Below, piece after piece: positions 47,095 through 61,020 of a DNA stretch of 64,000 nucleotides. A program made the translations under genes and the position numbers. The notes below the pieces were generated by a model. The model did no database searches and was not told the origin of the DNA. It was given only the letters and a program-made list of their open reading frames with translations. The first letter of the stretch is position 1. Each line of letters begins with the position of its first letter. The DNA comes from Stramonita haemastoma (lineage: Eukaryota > Mollusca > Gastropoda > Neogastropoda > Muricidae), in NCBI GenBank assembly GCA_030674155.1, contig CM060323.1, positions 36,690,118 to 36,754,117 of the forward strand, read 5' to 3'.

Positions 47095-50059
47095 CGTGCG
47101 TGTCTGCATGTGTGTGCGTGCATGCATGTGTGTCTAAATTTAAAATCCATTAAATTTGTGAACGGTCGCATGTGCATGAATGGTTTGAATGCAAGCGTTA
47201 TGATTGGTTTGCTTTACAAGATTCAGTGCTATAATAAAAATTCCATAATTAAAAAAAAAAAAATTCATTATTATTATCATAATTATAATAATAATTATTA
47301 TTATTACTATCATTATTATCACAACCACAACCACCACCAACCCACAAACAACAACAAAAAATCACCACCACCCAACCTGACCCAACAACCCCCAAGTCTT
47401 TTTCCCCCCACGTTTCCAGGTGAGCACGGGGCTGGGGTGTTCTCTGAAGGCAACAGCACCATCCTCTTCACAACACCCTTCTCAGACACCCCCAAGGTGA
47501 TGCTGTCCATGACTGGGTTCTCGGCCTTCACCAATGGCCCAGGGTCCGCCCTGGGGGAGGAGCTGGGCTTCGACCAGTACGTCAGTGAGGTCACCCACGA
47601 TTCCTTCACCATCAGCGTCTTCAGCCTGACAGGGAGAGAACCCCAGCTCCAGAAAGTCTACTCCACCTGGACCGCTTGTCAGAAGTAAAGACAGTGACCT
47701 GTGTCTGCCATGACAGGCGTGTTGGGATACTGGGGTGGAAACGATGATGGTGGCAGAGGTGGGGGTGGGTGGTCCTCATAATTCCCATTTGTTCTATTAA
47801 CTTCAATTTCCATCTCTTACTATTTCAGTCTGGTCTTGCATTTAACTCTGACTTTAATAAGTGGTCTTGTTTGTTTTTTTTGTTTTTTTTGTTTTTGTTA
47901 TTTAAGCAGTCTGTTGTTTGAATTCCTATCATTTTAAAACTCCTTTCCTTCAGTTCTGATTCCCACTCTTTCTTTCTTACTATAAGCCTTTCAGTTCCCC
48001 CCCAAGTAGAGAGATCATCAGCTACACCCTGCCAACAGTGGGTGAGACTGGGTGACCATGGAGCTACAGAGGGTCAGTATTCACAGACAGACACCTGTAG
48101 CCAGCCCATCCCGTTTTGTGTACATAGGAGCATCATGAACACTGGTTTTGTACAGACTGTGGTCCTGTATTGCATGTACATTGTGTTGTATAAGGCATTG
48201 CTCTTTCTTTCAATCTAAAATTCTTTGTTTTCTATGACTATGGAAACCATGCTTACAATGATATTGGATTGTAACTTTATCTGATGTCAAAGTACTAATG
48301 CGTTTGATCTCAGGCATTGGATTCCAATCATTATTTCAGAATCCATACGGTTGTTGATTCCAAGAACTGCTCTGTAGACATTTTATTTGGGACTGTTTTT
48401 CAGATTCCAATATATTTTCTAGCTCTTTCAAGTCACAAATTTGACTATGCACTTATTTGTGTGTGGACTATGCAATCATGTAATTCTGACAGGAACTAAG
48501 TATCCAAGACTGCGCCAACAAATGTATGGTACAATGTCACTTCAATGTTTAGTTTTATGTATTTGATAAGGACTTATTTTCATTCTCATTTGTTTTTGAT
48601 TGTCTCTTCTTCATAAACCTTTCTGACAATTAAAAAAAAAAAAGCACAGCCCGAAAATCTGAAAAAGACCAAAAGTGTATGCCTAATCCTTTCTGCACTT
48701 GGCTTAATGTTAATCAGCACACTGTAGACCATGCTCTAAGATGAGATCGCTCACAGCTTTGACAGTACCATGCAAACTGGTGTATCTCAAGATGAGTTCA
48801 TCACACAGGTCCACTCTATCACACACTATCACAGGTAAAGAAGACTGACTGCAGAGGGCAGAGGGAAAAGGGCAGACCACCTACTCCCTACATTACCAAG
48901 ATCACTGAGGTCAGCGGTTAGGGAGGGGGCTATGGGGAAATGGTAGAACTCAACAGACAGAGAAAGAACACTGTGGTAGTATTATGCAGGGTGCCTACTG
49001 CTGACAGCAGTGGAGGAGACAGGTTACAGGTGTCTAACCGTTCTCTTTCGCTATTCTTCACTGTGGCCACTTTCCATGGTACACTTACCACACTCTGCAG
49101 ATGACAGATTGTTGAGATTATAGATATCATTCCAGAGCCAGTACGTGGCTACCTTCATGGTGGGAAAATACGGTTGCATACCCAAAATCCCACCAATGGT
49201 AAACCTTGAAGCTATAGCCAAGGAACGGCAAAAGAAAAAGATTATAGAAGCCTCCTTTGTTACACAATCAAGACAACACAAGGACAGCAGAAAGTGGAGT
49301 GTAGTACAACACCAGAGAGGTGTACACCACAGTAGCAGACAGACTTCACTCACCCAGCCACGCTTCGTAGCCTCCAACATGCAGACAACATGAGGATATA
49401 GAAAGTGGAGTGTAGTACAACACCAGAGAGGTGTACACCACAGTAGCAGACAGACTCCACTCACCCAGCCACGCTTCGTAGCCTCCAACATGCAGACAAC
49501 ACGAGGACACTAGAAAGAGGAGTATAGTACAACACCAGAGAGGTGTACACCACAGTAGCAGACAGACTTCACTCACCCAGCCATGCTTCATAGCCTCCAA
49601 CACGAAGCCGCTGTTTGGCCTCCTCCATCTGACCCCTCAGTTTGTCGGCCGCCATCTTCCCTTCTTTGCTCCCCTGATCAGTACAATGACAGCATGTCTC
49701 GTGTTAAAACAGGAGGTACCATTTCTATCCACCCCCTCTTCCACCCCCCCCCCCCCCCCCCAAGAAAGAAACCCCAAACAAACAAAATGTGGAAAACAGA
49801 AAAATTACACACATACATACACACATTATCTTCTGCACACATTAAAAACCTGTTCCACCTTTTGGAAGAGAAAGGTTATTGTGTGCCGGTGGGAATGAAT
49901 GACAAAATTATAGAGCTGCATGCACATAGGGACTGGATGTAAAAAAGCACAGGAGTGCTTATTCATTATCCTAAAAATAAAATGATGTTAATCAAATTAA
50001 ATCAAAATAAAATAAGAAAAATAGGATATACGACCAAGTAATTTACAGAAGTAATAAAC

Positions 50060-50134
<75 letters not shown>

Positions 50135-51297
50135 AGATTCCCACACTCTTCACTATATACATAAAAAGGAATACCTGTTTGTCCAGCTGCATTCCTTCAT
50201 ACTTCAGGATCTCAATGCAGGATGTCTCTGCACTGCAAGAAAACACACAAGTCCTGTCCTGTCAACCCTTCAATGACAAACCTCCAATAATACCGTAAAA
50301 TCCCTACCATAAGCCCACCATCTAGCAAATGCCCACCCCCCACTTTGGGCCAAAAGTTGTGCACAGGGGTAACTACCTAGCAAGCGCCCACCCTGTTTTT
50401 TTCAAAGAGACTATGCTCACTTTCACTAGGATTTGTGCAGACTGTTCTAAAAGTAATCTTTTTCCCCTTCTCTACCTTTTCATGTTTCTTTCCTTTTTCT
50501 CATTCTTTGTCCCCTCTTCTCACTCCCACCCATCCCCAACAAAGTGAATTAAAATTATGTCATGCTTTTTCCACTGACGTCTTTTGTCTGTCAGTGATGT
50601 ACCGGTACTTTGACGACGTTTCCTGATGGCCGGAAGTTGGTTCTTGAATCTCTCTGTGCCATTTTTGCAAAATGCCGAAGCGACAGTTTTACATTGTATC
50701 TTTCAAATTGGAAGCCTCCAGTATCTGGATAACGAAGCAGGTGGGAATGTTTCGGAGTGTGCCCGTGAATTTTCTGTGGATAGGAAGATGATCAGGGGAT
50801 GGAGTGAAAACAGAGATAGACCTGAACAGCAGTACGGAAAAGACAAACAAAAACGGAAACTGTCAACAGGACCAGCAGTTAGATCTGAACTTGTCGAGCT
50901 AGGTGTGCTGCATTATCTGGAAGATGAAAGATCTGAAGGCAGGGTATTGCCAAACAAGGACCTACAACGGAAAGCGATGGAACTCGTTGGCCTTCTTTGC
51001 CTCAAAGTCCCTTTTTTTCTATGTTCCTTCATTTCTACTCACACGACCTAACTTACATGCTTTCGGGGTTTGTATTCACTCAATTACACGGTTGAGCACA
51101 AAAATTACTTTGTGCAAAGGGGTCTATCCCCAGCAAACGCCCACCCCCCAATTTTGCCCTAAATCAGTGCACAGGGGGGGTGGGCGTATGCTAGGGATTT
51201 TACGGTATTTGCAACTGCATGCATGCATGCATGCACGCACGCACGCACACACATGCACATACACACAAAAATACACACACTCACAAACACACATACA

Positions 51298-51380
<83 letters not shown>

Positions 51381-54356
51381 TCTAACATTGCGAATCATTG
51401 GGAAAAAAATCGGAAAGATTTATAATTCTAAGTGTAGATTCCCACTTGAAACCCATATTGTAAAATTCGAAAGGTGTGCCATCCAAAGGAAAAAAAAAAA
51501 GAAAATACAGATGATATGGTCAACACAACAATGATAATAATGTATGGTGAAACACAACTAAGCTGGTCACCCAATGAAAGTAAGCAACACAACTCTCCTC
51601 CTCTTAACTGTTCAACACACTTTCCATTCAGTTCTTCTTCCCTCTGCCAGAACTGCAAGGTTCATCACTAAAGCGATGTTTGTACAGGCAACTGTTTTCC
51701 TGAGAGTTTGTCTACAGGGATAATGTCTAGAAATAACAACATTGTATTTTAAGTATTGTGTCATCCAACTCGTACAACAATGAAGTGGCCTCCACACCTG
51801 AATGTGCAGGCCACATTGTTGATAATCATATATATGTTGGATGTGAAGGCAGTGTTTCTTTCAACCTGGCATCAAGCACCACAATTCTGACTAACTAAGC
51901 TCCATAATCCTGCCTTTCCCTATAGGGGTGCTGTTCTGTAACACTGACTAATCAAGTTAAAACACCTGTGAGTTTTTTCTAGTATCGTTACATACTGCCA
52001 AAGGACGGATGTTATAGCTAAGTGGTAAAGATTGTTTGACTTCAATCCTATGAGTTGAAGTTGTGGGTTCGAATCTCTAACGGCGTCTGGTGTGGGGGTG
52101 GGGATTTTTACAATTTCCTTAGTCAACTTCAAGCGCAGACCTGCCAATGCATAAATTCCCTCTGTCTATATACACACAGAAGGTTGAATATGCATGTTCC
52201 GTTATTCATGTTAGCATTTGGTGGGTTACAGAAACACAAACACACCCAGACTACATCCCCGAAGTTGGAATGAGGCTACCTTCATGGTGGGAAACTAGCC
52301 CAGGGATGAAAAACAAAACCCAACAAAACACTGCCAAACCAACCTGGACCTGAGCGTTCGTTGCTTTTGCCTATGGTTCGTCTCTTCATCTGCCTGTACA
52401 TGGTCTCAAAGTCCTCTCCCTCCACATTGACAAACTCGTGTTCCTGCAGGGACTCCAAACCCAGGTCACCGTTGTGGAAACCGTTCACCGGCATAAGAGG
52501 CACTCGCTCTGGAACTGGGGGACACGAAGAGTCTGTCCAGCGGACTCCGGGCTTCAGGGTGCGGCTGGGAACGGGAGGGGCAGTGTAAGTGTAGGCCTGA
52601 CTGCTGGGGGCATGCTGAACACTGTTTCTGACACTGGAGGGGGGGTGTGACCTTTGGGGCGAGGTCTCCATTAACGTGTACAGAGGGTTTAAACCAGAAC
52701 TGGGCGAGGCGTTAACTGCCACTGTCTGTCTCGGAGCAATTCCTTGCTGCTGCTGCTGCTGCTGCTGGTGTTGATGCTGCTGCTGCTGCTGCTGCTGGTG
52801 TTGTTGTTGCTGTTGCTGCTGGTGACTAGCGGTAGAGAATGGCTGGAAGGTGTGGTGGTGGGTGTTGTTTGGGGAAGGTTGTTGCTGTGAGTCTGTAATG
52901 TGAAACCACTGCCCCCTACTGGCGGTGCAGTGTCAAACAAGAAGGCAGACAACTCTTCAGCAAGGCTCATTCCATCAGTCTCACCATTGGGCTCTGCTCT
53001 CTCCTCCTGAAAAAACATGTCTTTCTTGAAGCAAGAATCTGTGTGATATTGTCAAAATGCAACAATATGATGATCAACAAAAAAGCAATGGCAACAGTAC
53101 ACATCAAAGGTTAAAAAACAGAAAAAAACAACAAACAAACCCTGCAAGTACAAACTCTCACCAGAACACTACATGTGAACACAAAAATTTTCCACATACA
53201 AAGCAACTTTTAAAAAACTACTTAAAAAAAATCTCTCTCTTTTTTTTATCTTTTTTTTTTTATCTTATTCTTTTGTTTTGAGGATAACGGAATAAGCACT
53301 CATGTACTATTTTACATCCAGTTCCCATGTACATAAGGTTTTGTCATCTGTTCATACCCACACACAATGGCCTGTTCTTTCAAAAAGCAGAACAAGTTTA
53401 AACCTGTGCGCAAGATGTTTTGTGTGCATAGGCACACAGGAAATTGGTTTACATTCTCCTCCAAAGGACTTTTTTTTTGGGGGGGGGGGGGGAGTGGAGC
53501 GGCACGAATGTTAACTCCACATATTTTGACTTCGTTTAAAAAATACTCTCTTCTCTCAAATAAACAGCACTACAGACATACTAAAGGATGTTTAACAATG
53601 AGAAAGAAGTACAAACAAAGACATAGACAGCTTTACTCAGTAAAGTGTACATGAATGTGATAGAGATGGGTGAACAGTAAGTTGGGGGAGGGGCAGGGGT
53701 GGAACCAGAGAGACAGAGACAGAAAGGTGCCCACAGGCAGCAGGTTTTTTTTTTACCTGGTGGTTTGTGAACTGTGAAGGCTCTTGTGACAGTAATCGGG
53801 CTTTCTCCTCCGTGGTGGGCGTCTGTTCTGAGGGTGGGGGAGGCACCTGGAAAAATAGACAGATAAACAGATACGCAAAATCTTTAACAAAAACTATCAT
53901 AAACGTATGTAAAGTCTTTTCTGATGCAGAGGGGATACCTGAAAATAAAAAAGTAATATATACATGAATGAATTGTTAACACACACACATGCACACAAAC
54001 TCACCTATGCACATGCACACACATACACGTGCGTACACACACACATGCACACACACACAACCACACACACACACACACACACACAGAACACACAGAACAC
54101 ACCCCACTCATATTTACCGTTAGAAGAAAAGTGGAGACATATACAACTATGTGGGGACATAGAATATGGTCAAAAGAAGAAAAGTGGAGACAGCGTATGG
54201 TCAGAAAAAGAAGACTGGGGACATACAACAGGATATGAATGCACCAACCTGGGTCATGTCAATGGGCTCCCCCTTCTCCACTGCATGCAGCAAGGACTGA
54301 AGACCCTGAAACCATTCACACCAATCATCTCATCATCATCATCATCATCATCATCA

Positions 54357-54394
<38 letters not shown>

Positions 54395-56072
54395 CATCAT
54401 CATCACCACCACCATCAACATCATCATCATCATCATCACCACCATCACCAACCATCACAATCATCATCATCATCATCGCCATCATAATCATGAGACTGAT
54501 ATTTTGTTTGAACCGCAACTCTTAACAAAGAAATATGAAGTTCTTCATTTTGCTTTTTATCATATAAAAGATGTGCAATTACTGTTAATTCAATTTTTGT
54601 CCAGCTACCAGTGACCACATGCATGCATGCATGCAAGCATGTGCGCACACCCACACCCACACACTGCACACACAGTCTTTGTATTGCTATTACCCCCACC
54701 CCACCCCCTAAAAAAACAGCATCAAGTAGCACACATTTCTCATTCAATAACAATAATGGTAACAAGAAGAAGAAGATTGCACAAACTATTCCAAACCTTT
54801 CCATAATTAGGCAACAGACAATTAAAAAAAACAAAAACAGAAACCCCAGCCAATTTTTTTCCCTATAGATATCACTCTATTAGTTTATGACATACCAAAC
54901 CTACTTTGGCTCTTCCATACACTCTGCCACCCCCCCTTTTTATTTTGTTTTTTGTTCCTTGGCTAAAGTTCTGAGGATTTTGAGTATGTGACCACTATTG
55001 TCCCCCATTAAGTTCATTGCATTCGCACTTTGGGAATCAAACACACCAATGAGTGAAGCGATTGTTACTGCAACAAAAATGATTAAACCACTGCTTTTAA
55101 ATTTCAACAGTTACTGAATTTTCCACTTCCCCCCCACACATAATAGCCCATGCACCAATACTAAAATGCTTATAAAATGAGCCATTATCAACCAAAGTTC
55201 ACATGTAATATGTCAAATAAAAATAAAAAAAACCCAAAATAGCACTTTTTAGAATAGGTTGGGTTTTTTTTGGTACAACATATTTCTGGAGAAAAAAAGC
55301 TCCATTGATCAGCTGTGTTAAAAACAACTCGGAACTGACAGAGGTCAAATATCCCAATAATTCATTTCCCAAAGCAGATTATCTGTTTGCTTCTTTCACA
55401 AGAAATAACGTCACAGTACAGCTTTTCATATTACATTATGTACACATAGGAATCATGTTCAGATAATACAACCACTGCAAAACTCCATTATACTTACGGT
55501 ATCTTACATCAAAACTAGCACAAGAGGTATCTGTTAAGCTTATACACTGTCAGTATTCACAATCAGAAGTATCCCTGAATGCTGTATAGGGCCACCCAAA
55601 AGTTTATGTTAAAAATCCCAACAAATATCCATGTACATACAAGTCTACTCAGAGTCAGAAAATGAATGAAGGATAAGGTGTGAAACACATGCCACAGACA
55701 GACAAGGAGAATGAAGGCTCCTTTCTGACACAGGATACAGCCACCTGCATAAAGCAGGCTACCTAACAGCAGTGATTGTTTTCACCTGTCTCCTAACTGC
55801 ACAGTACAGGTATCAGGTAATGATCAGTTTGCAGACAGAGTGGCTGGCTGTACTGGCAGAGTATTGCATAATTCTTGACACACTGACCTCATTTACTTCC
55901 TCCTTAGCCAGTTCACACACCTACAGGCTCACAAACACACAGGTGTTTTTAACTATTCAGGCATACACACACACACTTCTATGCATGTTAATTAAAACAG
56001 AAACATGCACTGCTCAACCCCCCCAAACACACACACACATAAACAAGCATGCACACACACACACACACACAC

Positions 56073-56108
<36 letters not shown>

Positions 56109-57286
56109 TGTGCTTGAAGACGGTAGAGCAGGTGCTGCTTTTGTAATCCGTGCACTAAAATGTGTAAAGCAATATCATTTGGGTAGGCATTTATCTATTT
56201 TTACTGCTGAACTCGTAGCTATCCTCATGGCTATAAATTATATGACAACTCTACCCATGAATGCCTGTCAAATTTTATTATGTGTAGATTCAAAATCAGT
56301 CCCCTAGTTCACGCACTTTAGGGGCAGGGAAGGTAAAGCAGTGAGGAAGAGGAGATGGGTGCCATCCTCAATATATTGGCCCTTAGAGAAGCTGAGGTCT
56401 CCGACACCTTGCTTGCCAACAGCCACATAGGTGATGGGAACACTTACCTATCCTACCTTCATTGTTAATAAAAGACCACTTTAAACAATGAGCGCTAGCT
56501 TTCCTCCAGCCAATGTTAAGCAGCGTCGAGCATGGTTACCAACTGGATGGGTGACCATTTGCGCACCTTGGTTTCAGTACAGTCCCCCAGTTCACCCAGC
56601 TGTAAATGGGTACCTGCCCTCTTTAGGATCAGGGAAGGTAAAGCAGCGAGGGAGAGGAGATGGGCGCCGCCCTCAACATACTGGCCCCTAGAGAAGCTGA
56701 GGTCTCTGACGCCTCGCTCCTCTACGACCACACAGGTTATGGGACACCTTACCCACTTTAAACAAAAAAATCAGAGGAGAGGGTTGCTGTCTGGAAATGG
56801 TCAGAGTGGGTTTAAAAAAAAAAAAAAAAGTTAGCGTAGTCTCTGACCTTGACGACTCTCATGTGCTGCAGAGCCAGGTCGGTGTTTCCACAGCGCTTGG
56901 CTTTGAGGGCCTCCAGCTTGTACTGGTTACACCTCAGCCGCACTGTCTCTGCGTCCTGCAGGTGCTGGCTGCCTGCAACAACAACAATAACATACACCAA
57001 TGTTATGTCTCTCCCTGTGTGACACACTACACAACACACTACAATAACAACAACAGCAACAATAACATACACCACTGCTACGTCTCTACCTGTGTGACAC
57101 ACTGCAAAATACACAGCAATAACAGCAACACACACACCACTGCAATGTCTCTCCCTGTGTGACACACTAAAAATACAACACACAGCAACAACAACAACAA
57201 CAACAACAACCATAACACATACACCACTGCCATGTCTCTCCCTGTGTGACACACTACACAACTTATCCAGAGAGAGACAATGCAGT

Positions 57287-57367
<81 letters not shown>

Positions 57368-59374
57368 TTGTGCGTGTGTTGTCGTTGTTGTTGTTGCAGT
57401 GTGTTGTGTTATACAGTGTGTCACACAGGGAGAAAAAAAACAATTATCTGTCAGCCAAAACTGGAGTCAGATCAGAGGCATCCTCTTCTAATTTTTTTTT
57501 CAACTTCACAAACAGCACAAACTTTTCACACAGTTTTTCAGTTCTCAAAAAAAAAAAAAAAAGGTTGACTGACTTCTCCCTCAACTCCTTGAGGAGTCAG
57601 TGGGGTGGGCAGTGCACTGAAGTTTTTCAGGCAGTGTGTCAGGGGCAAGCAGAACATGCTGGAGCCGTTTCCTTTTCACAATAAAGGGGAAAAAGGAACT
57701 TTTTTTTTTTTTTAAGTTGTCCAAACATGTAAGACTACATAAACCCTGAGATCTTTTTATGCTCCTCAGCTAGAGCTCCCAGGTTCACCAAAGGTGAGAT
57801 TTTGCGTATGAAACTGTTTTTGCCCACCATGAAGGTAGCCACATTCTGACTTCGGGGATGTATGCTGGATATGTTCATATTTTTGTAACCCACAAAATGA
57901 TGACAAGAATGACAGGATCTTAATTGTGAACATTTGATCTTCTGCATGTGTATATACACAAAAAGATTTAAGGCACTGGCAAATCTGCACTTGAAGTTGA
58001 CCTGGAGGGTCACAAAAATCCCCACCCTTTCTTCATCAGACGCCATCAAGATTTGAATCCATGACATCATAGACCCATGGGACAGAAGTCAATCAGCCTT
58101 AACCACTCGGCTATAGCGTCCATCAAACCCATAGACAATGACAAAGAAAATGAGAGGAAAAAGCTGTACCTGGCACACCTGCTTCATCCGCCAGGCGTTC
58201 AATGTCGGCCAGGGAGTAGGGGCAGGCTGATACGTCCAGAGGTTTACCTGCCTCGTAGTCCTGCAGCACCTGTGTTAACACCTGCACACACCCACACCCC
58301 ACAACTTTGAGCTGAGGAAGGTTTTCACTCTGACACTTTACATAAAGCACAGTACCCAACAAAGTTTGTTTTTTTTACTGAAATCTCCAGAAAATCTACC
58401 CCCAAAAATTGCTTGATAGCATTTATGTTAATATGAAGCCAAAAATTCCAACTCCCTGGATATATAAATGTGATATGAAGCCAAAAATTCCAACTCACAG
58501 GATGAATAAACGAATCCCCAAAAATAATATCAGACAGCAAAATAATCTATGAAAGAACAACCCCAAAATAAAAATTATCAACCAGGATAAACCTACAAGA
58601 TCAAAAACTAGGCTAAGCCCTCACCTTGGCGTTGTGCAGAAGTTGTTTCTCCTTTTCCTTGTCTCCTCTCTCCCCAGCCAGTTTGGCAGCTCTGGTACTG
58701 AGTCCACTCATCTTTGTCAACAGTTCAACCGTCTTCCTGTACTGCTCTGTCTGCTTATCTGCAACATAACGATTAATGCTAATCGTCATCATCATCATCA
58801 TCGTCATCAGCAGCAAAAAAAAATTTTTTCAGCAGCAACTTCAATTTACCATGTTTTGTTATAATCTGATGATATAGAACGAAGGTTTTACAGTCAGAGC
58901 TAAGCTGATAGTTCTACTTACGAAACTTGGGTCCCAGAGCTGGTGAACAGGGCAAGTCTTTTTTGTAGATGGGGAATAAATGTTGGTTTCTGCCCGCTTC
59001 AACAAGTACTCCAGCTTCTGAAATTCAGCACACACACAAAAACAGAAACAACTGAAACATTTCTGTGAATCCCAAGTCAATAAATAAGGCAGAAAAGGGA
59101 CTTAAAAGAGTTTTTCTTTTATTCACAAACCACATACATGAAAACATGTACTGACAAAAAACATGAAAAGATGAAAGTAAAATATCCCTTACTCTGTCAC
59201 CCCCTCACCCCATCAGTTACCACAATCCTGGTTACCTTGTCATTTCCTTTACACATTTACACAACACACAGAGATGAATACAGAGTTATACATTTACACA
59301 ACATATGGAGATGAATACAGAATAATAAAGGTCTTTTAAAAATATTTAAAGACAGAAATTCAATGTAGCTCTCT

Positions 59375-59464
<90 letters not shown>

Positions 59465-59680
59465 GTAAGTAAAATATCCCTTACTCTGTCACCCCCTCAC
59501 CTCATCAGTCACCACTATCCCAGTTACCTTATTATTTCCTTTACACATTTAGACAACACACAGAGATGAATACAGAGTTATACATTTACACAACACACAA
59601 GAGATGAATACAGAGGGAAAAAAGCAAATTGATGCTTATTCAATGTACCATCTGGAAATAAAAATTTGATTGATTGATTG

Positions 59681-59739
<59 letters not shown>

Positions 59740-60935
59740 TTTACACAACTGCATACACTAAAAAAAAAAGCACATGAGTGCTTATTCTATTATCCTCGAT
59801 ATAAAGGAATAAAATCAAAAAAAATTTTAAAAGCACACACACACACACACAACTTGAACAACAAACAACTCAGAAGCTAATCCCAGACCACCAACCTGAA
59901 TGCCATCCTGCAGTGTTTTGACTCGTGTCTTCTTCCCCTCCTCTTCAGCCAGTTCAATGGCTTGGTAATACAGCGCAATACGCTCTGTTATCACTGGCCT
60001 AGGGTCCACAACAAACTCTGCAGACAGATCATAACAATAGAACAATATCAGTCATATGTGAACACAGGAGGCTTCTCTGAAGGTATCACATGAAGAAAGG
60101 TGAAACTATTCATTGCAAGTGTTCAAGAAGGAAAATGGCAGGATGGTTCAGACGATCGCCTGCTAACAAGTAAACCTTGAGACTCTGGGTTGGATTCCCA
60201 GCCCTTTCTTCCCAGTTTGACTGGAAAATCAAACTGAATGTCAAGTCTTTCAGAGGAGACTCTAAATTAGACAGACCTGTGTGTTTATGGATTTGTGCAC
60301 ATCAAAAGAATCTATGACAGCTGAAATTAAAAAAAAAAAAAGAGCAGGTAGGTACCTCTAGACTGTCCTGGCAAATTTGCTAGATTCAATTCCCAACTGT
60401 ATCCCCAAAGTCAGAAGGCAGCTACCTAAATGGGGGGGGGGGGGGGGGGGGGGGGTGTTGCACACACACAACTCTCACCATTGGTGAATCTTGGAGCTCT
60501 AGCTGAAGAACAAAAACAAAACAAAAAATCAAAGTGTTCAAAGCAGATTTGGCTGCTTTACATTTCACCACACATTTCTAAAAACTCCCAAGCCAGATTG
60601 TGCACATTTTATCCAAACATGTTGTAGTAAAATATTTACTTTCTTCCTGCCAATGTCCCACAAATTCACCTTTTGGACGTCCCATCATGCTCATCAAGTT
60701 TTTTGTCATTTCTTCCATCACACACTTACAGTCTGCCATAATTAGAAATGACTTTGTTAACACAATTTTGACCAATCAAATTGAACTTTCTTGGTCACTG
60801 TAGATCACAATGTTGTACAAAGCATCTGAGTTTTTACTTTTGTGTGAATCGATACCTTCAGTTCTCCAACACTTTGCTGACTGTAAAAACAGTCTCCTGC
60901 CACATGTCAATGAGATCCTTTGAACAGTGTGGTTA

Positions 60936-61020
<85 letters not shown>

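Noticed and set aside
55888..55920. Possible 33 bp microexon of the CC2D1-like gene ([11 protein letters not shown], with AG and GT borders)
   Set aside because: The flanking exons at 56848 and 54305 already join in phase to give a continuous DM14-linker, and nothing in the family suggests an insertion there.
56812..57261. 149 codon minus-strand open frame with repeated VCHTGRD-like units
   Set aside because: Only its last part (56848-56972) is a real exon. The rest is the intronic ~65 bp minisatellite read in frame across the acceptor.
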